Shown in pieces: positions 59,844 through 64,000 of a stretch of DNA of 64,000 nt. Made by a program: the position numbers and the translations under genes. The notes beneath the pieces were generated by a model that was not told the DNA's origin, did no database searches, and saw nothing but the letters and a program-made list of their open reading frames with translations. The stretch is taken from NCBI RefSeq assembly GCF_001625215.2, contig NC_030387.2, forward strand, positions 39,455,606 to 39,519,605, read 5' to 3'. This DNA is from Daucus carota subsp. sativus (Eukaryota > Streptophyta > Magnoliopsida > Apiales > Apiaceae). How positions within the stretch are numbered: the first letter of the stretch is position 1; every line of letters starts with the position of its first letter.

Positions 59844-60638
59844 CTCCCTCTTGAAATGGGTTAATTATCTAGTTGGTCACTGAAATGGGCTTAATGTATC
59901 AAGTTGGTCACTGAACTGAAAACGGTATCAAGATGGTCACTAAAATCACCATAAATGTCAAACAAGTACCTTGAAATATGAGTTCAGGCAATAAAAATAT
60001 TATTTATAGAGTTTTACACATCACTTTTAAATGTTACCACAACCAACTAAAATGTTATTACTTCTAGTATTTATAATAACATATTTAGATTTTATCAAGT
60101 TTATCTATTATTTATTTTTTATTATATAGTTATTTTCTTTGTTTTAATTAAAAATAAAACATAAATAAACTTGAAAAAAAATCTAAATAGATTATCATAA
60201 ATACTAGAAGTCATAACCTTTTAGTTGGTTGTGGTAACATTTAAAAATGATGAGTAAAACTCTATAAATAATATTTTTATTGCTTGAACTCATATTTCAA
60301 GGTACTTGTTTAATATTTATGGTGACATTAGTGACCATTTTGATACCGTTTTCAGTTGAGTAATCAACTTGATACATTAAACCCACTTCAATGACCAACT
60401 TGATAATTAACCCGTTTTGAAATATAAGTCGTTTGACTTTTTGGCATACACTTCTAAGTCCCTTGACCGCATAGTTGAAATCATTATTTTTAAAATTTTC
60501 TTTTTTTTGAATAAAAATATATGATTAATATTATAATTCACACCAAGAAAATTTTAGAAATAATGATTTTTGCTATGCGGTCAAAAAAGAAAGTGTGTGC
60601 CAAAAAGTCAAGCGACTTATATCTCAAAACAGAGGGAG
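59844..60638. mobile_element. Stowaway-like MITE split by a nested insertion
   Basis: TACTCCCTC at 59842-59850 and GAGGGAGTA at 60632-60640 give Stowaway ends with TA duplication. Subterminal GTTTTGAAATATAAGTCG (60414 onward) pairs with CGACTTATATCTCAAAAC near the right end. The centre (60470-60600) is palindromic. The nested element 59859-60412 separates the left tip from the rest. Confidence 0.8.
59859..60412. mobile_element. Long-TIR foldback MITE (possibly Mutator-like) nested in the Stowaway
   Basis: The element is nearly a perfect hairpin: about 250 bp from GGTTAATTATCTAGTTGGTC pairs with the other half ending GATAATTAACC. Flanks CTTGAAATG and TTTGAAATA (or similar) suggest a 9-bp duplication, as in Mutator-like elements, but this is not exact. 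Confidence 0.75.
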
Positions 60639-60811
60639 TATTGAATTAAATCTAGCATCAAAATATGGGTTATAGCAAAGAACATTGCCCAACTTTTTTA
60701 GGAATAAAATTAACGTTATTAATATCAGCATTTGTAATCCTGAATCCCTGATAAATAATTGATACAATAATTTTGAGGGGATTTTCTGTCAAAAAAACAT
60801 GATTGGAGAAT

Positions 60812-60923
60812 CATTTTGTCAAGGATCTAAGTTCCTATTCTTTCTGCCTAACATAAGTTGGCACAAACATTTTGTCAAGGATCTAACTTCCTATTCTTTC
60901 TGCCTAACATAAGTTGGCACAAA
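60812..60923 (+). repeat. 56-bp tandem duplication upstream of the CYP71AJ-like gene
   Basis: Two copies start CATTTTGTCAAGGATCTAA at 60812 and 60868 and differ by one or two bases. They lie about 200-310 bp before the ATG at 61121. Confidence 0.9.
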
Positions 60924-61120
60924 ATTTGTCTTCACTCTTGAGGTCACTGACTTTGATTCTCTGGACACGCCGGGAATAAGTGGGCTACCAATCTCGGAAT
61001 ATGAGTTTGCAAGTATGCCCAAACTGACTCGGAATAAATATTCATCTCTCCCAGCTCTCATAGGCAATTTTATCTTCCATCTCCCATCCTTCTGAGATTT
61101 TTCTCAGCCAAGTACCAGCA

Positions 61121-62822
61121 ATGAAGATGATGGAGCAATATAGCTCAATCCCATATTTCCTTACATTTTTTTCTGTCACAATTTTTCTCTACAAATGGTT
61201 AACAAGAAAAACAGCCTCAGAAAATCTTCCACCTTGTCCACCAAAACTTCCTATAATAGGAAACCTTCATCAAATTGGTCCAGTCCTGCACATTTCACTG
61301 CGATCCTTGGCTCAAAAATGTGGTCCATTGATGCTACTTAACTTCGGAAGGGTGCCTTTTCTGGTTGTTTCTTCAGCTGATGCAGCTCGAGAGATCATGA
61401 AAACCCATGATCTGGCTTTCTCAGACAGACCTACTTCAAGCGTGTCCAGAAGAATTTTCTATAATGGTAGAGACGTGGGATTTTCGTGTTATAGTGAGTA
61501 TTGGAGACAGGTAAAGAGTACATGTGTTACTCAGCTCCTGAGTAGGAAAAGAGTTCATTTATTTCAGAATGTCAGAGACGAAGAAATAGCCATTATGATC
61601 CAAAATGTCAGAGATTCTCACTCAGAAATAGTAAATTTAAGCGAATTATTTTTTGGACTAACGGATAATGTAGTGTGCAGGGCTGCGCTAGGGAAGAAAT
61701 TTGGAAGGGGCGAAGGGGATTCTCATATTAGCCTGCTCTCGGAAATAACTGAGCTTTTAGCTCATTTCAGCAGCATAGGAGATTATATTCCATTGCTTTA
61801 TTGGGTTGATTGGCTCAGAGGTTTGAAGGGGAAGGTGAATAAAGTAGCCCTCGAGGTTGATGCTTTTCTGGAACGCGTTGTTAGAGATCATCAGAGTACT
61901 ATTGCTTCGGATAATGCTTCTACAAACAAGGACTTTGTATCCATTTTGCTTGAGATTCAGACGCAGGAAAAAGATACAGGCTTTTCTATTGATAAGGATT
62001 GTACTAAAGCTATTATCTTGGTAAGTAACAAAACTTCTCCCTTCAGAAAAACTGATCATCTGTTAGTTAATTTCTACACTCCTTTGCACATAAATGGTCA
62101 TCAGGGATTTGATGAGCTAGAATTGTAACAGATGAAAAGAAAATTAATTATTCTGTCTTTTACTCAGAAATCAGAATTGCTTCAATCATTTACCTGTTGC
62201 ATACTTCTTGCAGGATATGCTTTTCGCTGGAATTGAAACAACAGCAACAACTTTAGAGTGGACAATGGCAGCCCTGATAAAGAATCCGGATATCATGTTT
62301 AAATTGAAGAATGAGGTCCGAGAAGTAGGCAAAGGCAAAGCAGAAATAGAGGACTGTGATTTAGTCAAGATGGACTATCTGAAAGCAGTACTGAAAGAGA
62401 GCATGAGACTTCACATGACAGGTCCACTGATACTTCCTAGAGAAGCAAGGCAGGACGTAAACGTGATGGGGTATGACATTAAAGCCGGGACACGAGTACT
62501 CATCAATGCCTGGGCAATTGCAAGAGACCCTTCTGTGTGGGACAAGCCAGAAGAGTTTCGGCCTGAGAGGTTCTTGAATAGTCCTATCGACTACAAAGGC
62601 CTTCACTTCGAGTATCTTCCCTTTGGAAGTGGGCGGAGGGCTTGCCCTGGGAACCATTTTGCAACAGCCATTATTGAACTTGCAATAGCAAATATAGTTC
62701 AAAAGTTTGATTTTGAATTGCCTGATGGAGCAAGACTGGAGGATTTGGACATGACTGCTGTCACGAACATCAATATTCGAAAGAAATCTCCTCTCTTGGT
62801 GATTGCCACACCACATGTTTAA
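61121..62822 (+). CDS. CYP71AJ: Cytochrome P450, CYP71AJ subfamily-like (furanocoumarin pathway type)
   Basis: Exons 61121-62020 and 62214-62822 (GT-AG, phase 0) encode 502 residues. Features are a membrane anchor (about 11-26), the hinge [13 protein letters not shown] (36-48; PPCP instead of the usual PPSP or PPGP), helix I AGIETT (305-310), ExxR as ESMR (362-365), PERF (417-420) and the haem loop [11 protein letters not shown] with Cys444. The start [38 protein letters not shown] and the end [13 protein letters not shown] recall psoralen synthase (CYP71AJ1) and angelicin synthase (CYP71AJ4) of Apiaceae. These convert marmesin or columbianetin at the ER membrane. SRS5 reads MTGPLILP, so the substrate should not be assumed. 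It sits among CYP71A-like genes, is clearly different from them upstream, but shares 3'-flank sequence with them. The start is the first ATG of the frame. Confidence 0.88.
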
Positions 62823-63283
62823 TCACTCAAAATCTCCTGCTCAAGACTGCACAATAACAATAGGGAATGAAAATTTGGAGAAATTTTCTCTGTTTTAATG
62901 TCAAAATCAGCATCTCTTTTCTCAAAATCTATGTATTCCTCGACAAGAGATCAGATATCACCTTCACCATTCAAATCTGCAAAATCATGAACTCTGTAGT
63001 TTTGGAATTATTGTGCTTATATGATACGTTTGATGCTGATAGAATTGTTTCAGCTCAGCAAAAAAAAAAAAACTATTGTGCATAGAGTTACCAACACTAT
63101 TGCTGTCATATCAAGTATCTCCCTTCTAGATTGTCATATTTTTCTTATTTCAGACTTTGAAATTATACACTTCAAAGTTTTCAAAGTCAATGGCCCTTAT
63201 GAAAGGGAATAGAGAGTAATTCTAAGCCACCAATGCAATGATAAGATGAAACTTGAAAGCAATAGTCACTCTTCTCATCATTT

Positions 63284-63293
63284 ATTTATAAAC
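63284..63293 (+). promoter_or_regulatory. TATA box candidate of the last P450 gene
   Basis: TTATTTATAAAC lies about 45 bp before the ATG at 63334, on the leader side. The short distance would leave a very short leader. Confidence 0.35.
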
Positions 63294-63333
63294 AGACTTG
63301 CAGTAATTAACACATAAGAAAGAAAGAAATATA

Positions 63334-64000
63334 ATGGTTTTCATACAAGGAGAAGCAAGAATGTTGTTGCAAGACCTTGTGGTTGCTCTTATACCAATAA
63401 TCGCCTCGCTCTTATTCATCAAATGGTTATTTTTCAGTGCCCCAGTGAACAGAAAAAACTTGCCACCTTCACCATCAAGACTCCCAGTATTAGGAAACTT
63501 CCATCAGCTAGGACTGCTTCCTCACCGTAATCTTCAATCCTTGGCTCAGAAACATGGTCCAATGATGCTTCTTCACTTTGGAAGTGTGCCTACTCTTGTA
63601 CTTTCCTCTGCGGATGCAGCCCGTGAAGTCATGAAAGTCCAGGACCTAAAATTTTGTGACAGGCCTTCATCAAGTCTTTTGAGGCGTCTGCTGTATGACG
63701 GGAAGGATATATCCGTGGCACCTTATGGAGAGTACTGGAGGCAGCTAAAAAGCATCATCGTTCTGCAGCTTTTGAGCAACAAAAGGGTGCAGTCATTTCG
63801 TAGACTAAGAGAAGAAGAAACTGCCCTTATGGTGAACAAGATTAGAGACTTGTCCTCTTCTTCACTGTCCGTGGATTTAAGCGAGTTGTTTGTGACACTA
63901 AGTAATGATGTGTCCTGTAGGTCTGCGTTTGGGAAGAAGTATAGTGAAGACGGAAGTGGGAGGGAATTTAAGAAGCTTTTAAAGGAGTTTCTGGAGTTAT
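63334..64000 (+). CDS. Cytochrome P450, CYP71A-like, 5' part (runs off the window)
   Basis: An open frame of 222 codons runs from ATG 63334 to the window edge: [15 protein letters not shown], anchor, [49 protein letters not shown] (helix C WRxxR-type region), KRVQSFRRLREEE and [12 protein letters not shown]. No lesion is seen. It is closest to the genes at 16861, 19054 and 58858. Exon 1 should continue about 95 codons beyond the window, and the haem domain is not visible. The start is fixed by the shared leader and N-terminus of the 58858 fragment. Confidence 0.93.
   Translation, partial: MVFIQGEARMLLQDLVVALIPIIASLLFIKWLFFSAPVNRKNLPPSPSRLPVLGNFHQLGLLPHRNLQSLAQKHGPMMLLHFGSVPTLVLSSADAAREVMKVQDLKFCDRPSSSLLRRLLYDGKDISVAPYGEYWRQLKSIIVLQLLSNKRVQSFRRLREEETALMVNKIRDLSSSSLSVDLSELFVTLSNDVSCRSAFGKKYSEDGSGREFKKLLKEFLEL

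Noticed and set aside
1-64000. tRNA genes and complete rRNA genes
   Set aside because: None recognised by eye on either strand apart from the short 16S-like fragment and the tRNA-complementary primer site of the TRIM.

Overview
The window looks like nuclear DNA of a dicot plant. It is AT-rich and intron-bearing, and it is packed with plant transposon types: a SIRE-like copia LTR, TNT1-like copia pol remnants, a TRIM, and hAT, Tourist-like, Stowaway and Mutator-like MITEs. The intact P450 gene at 61.1-62.8 kb resembles the CYP71AJ subfamily (psoralen and angelicin synthases), which I know only from Apiaceae. A celery, parsley or coriander relative is therefore my inference; no search was run.

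Layout. 0-4 kb: 3' end of a SIRE-type Ty1/copia element, with a frameshifted late ORF, polypurine tract and LTR. 5-11.3 kb: three TIR elements in (TA)n tracts, then a 4.9-kb TIR element carrying two convergent spliced genes (a FAR1-like transposase N-terminus and an unknown basic protein). 12-16 kb: RNA polymerase RPB2-like and F-box-associated pseudogenes with a hAT MITE between them. 16.8-22.4 kb: an intact CYP71A-like P450, then a tandem copy destroyed by a (TA)n expansion, a stop codon and an odd insertion containing copia pol. 23.7-24.8 kb: an intronless gene of unknown function. 27-37 kb: a MITE and hAT graveyard, including a GC-rich hAT-like element that has captured an alpha/beta-hydrolase exon. 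38-43.8 kb: a trypsin-like-fold pseudogene, a TNT1-like copia remnant and a complete TRIM. 46.4-56.8 kb: a PABP-like pseudogene and a nucleoredoxin-like multi-thioredoxin-fold gene. An intron of that gene now holds most of a roughly 6-kb, near-perfect inverted duplication of the gene's own 5' part. 58-64 kb: a second part of the P450 cluster, with two pseudogene fragments, the CYP71AJ-like gene and a CYP71A-like gene running off the window.

Working together: the P450s form a tandem CYP71 cluster at both ends of the window (16.9-22.4 and 58.1-64 kb). A role in furanocoumarin or other specialised metabolism is plausible for the CYP71AJ-like member. The strongest candidates for something undescribed are the 3-kb-arm inverted repeat, which could make a self-hairpin RNA; the two-gene TIR element with its (TA)n-associated relatives; and the copia-pol insertion bounded by inverted repeats in the P450 pseudogene. 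Gene models were spliced by eye.
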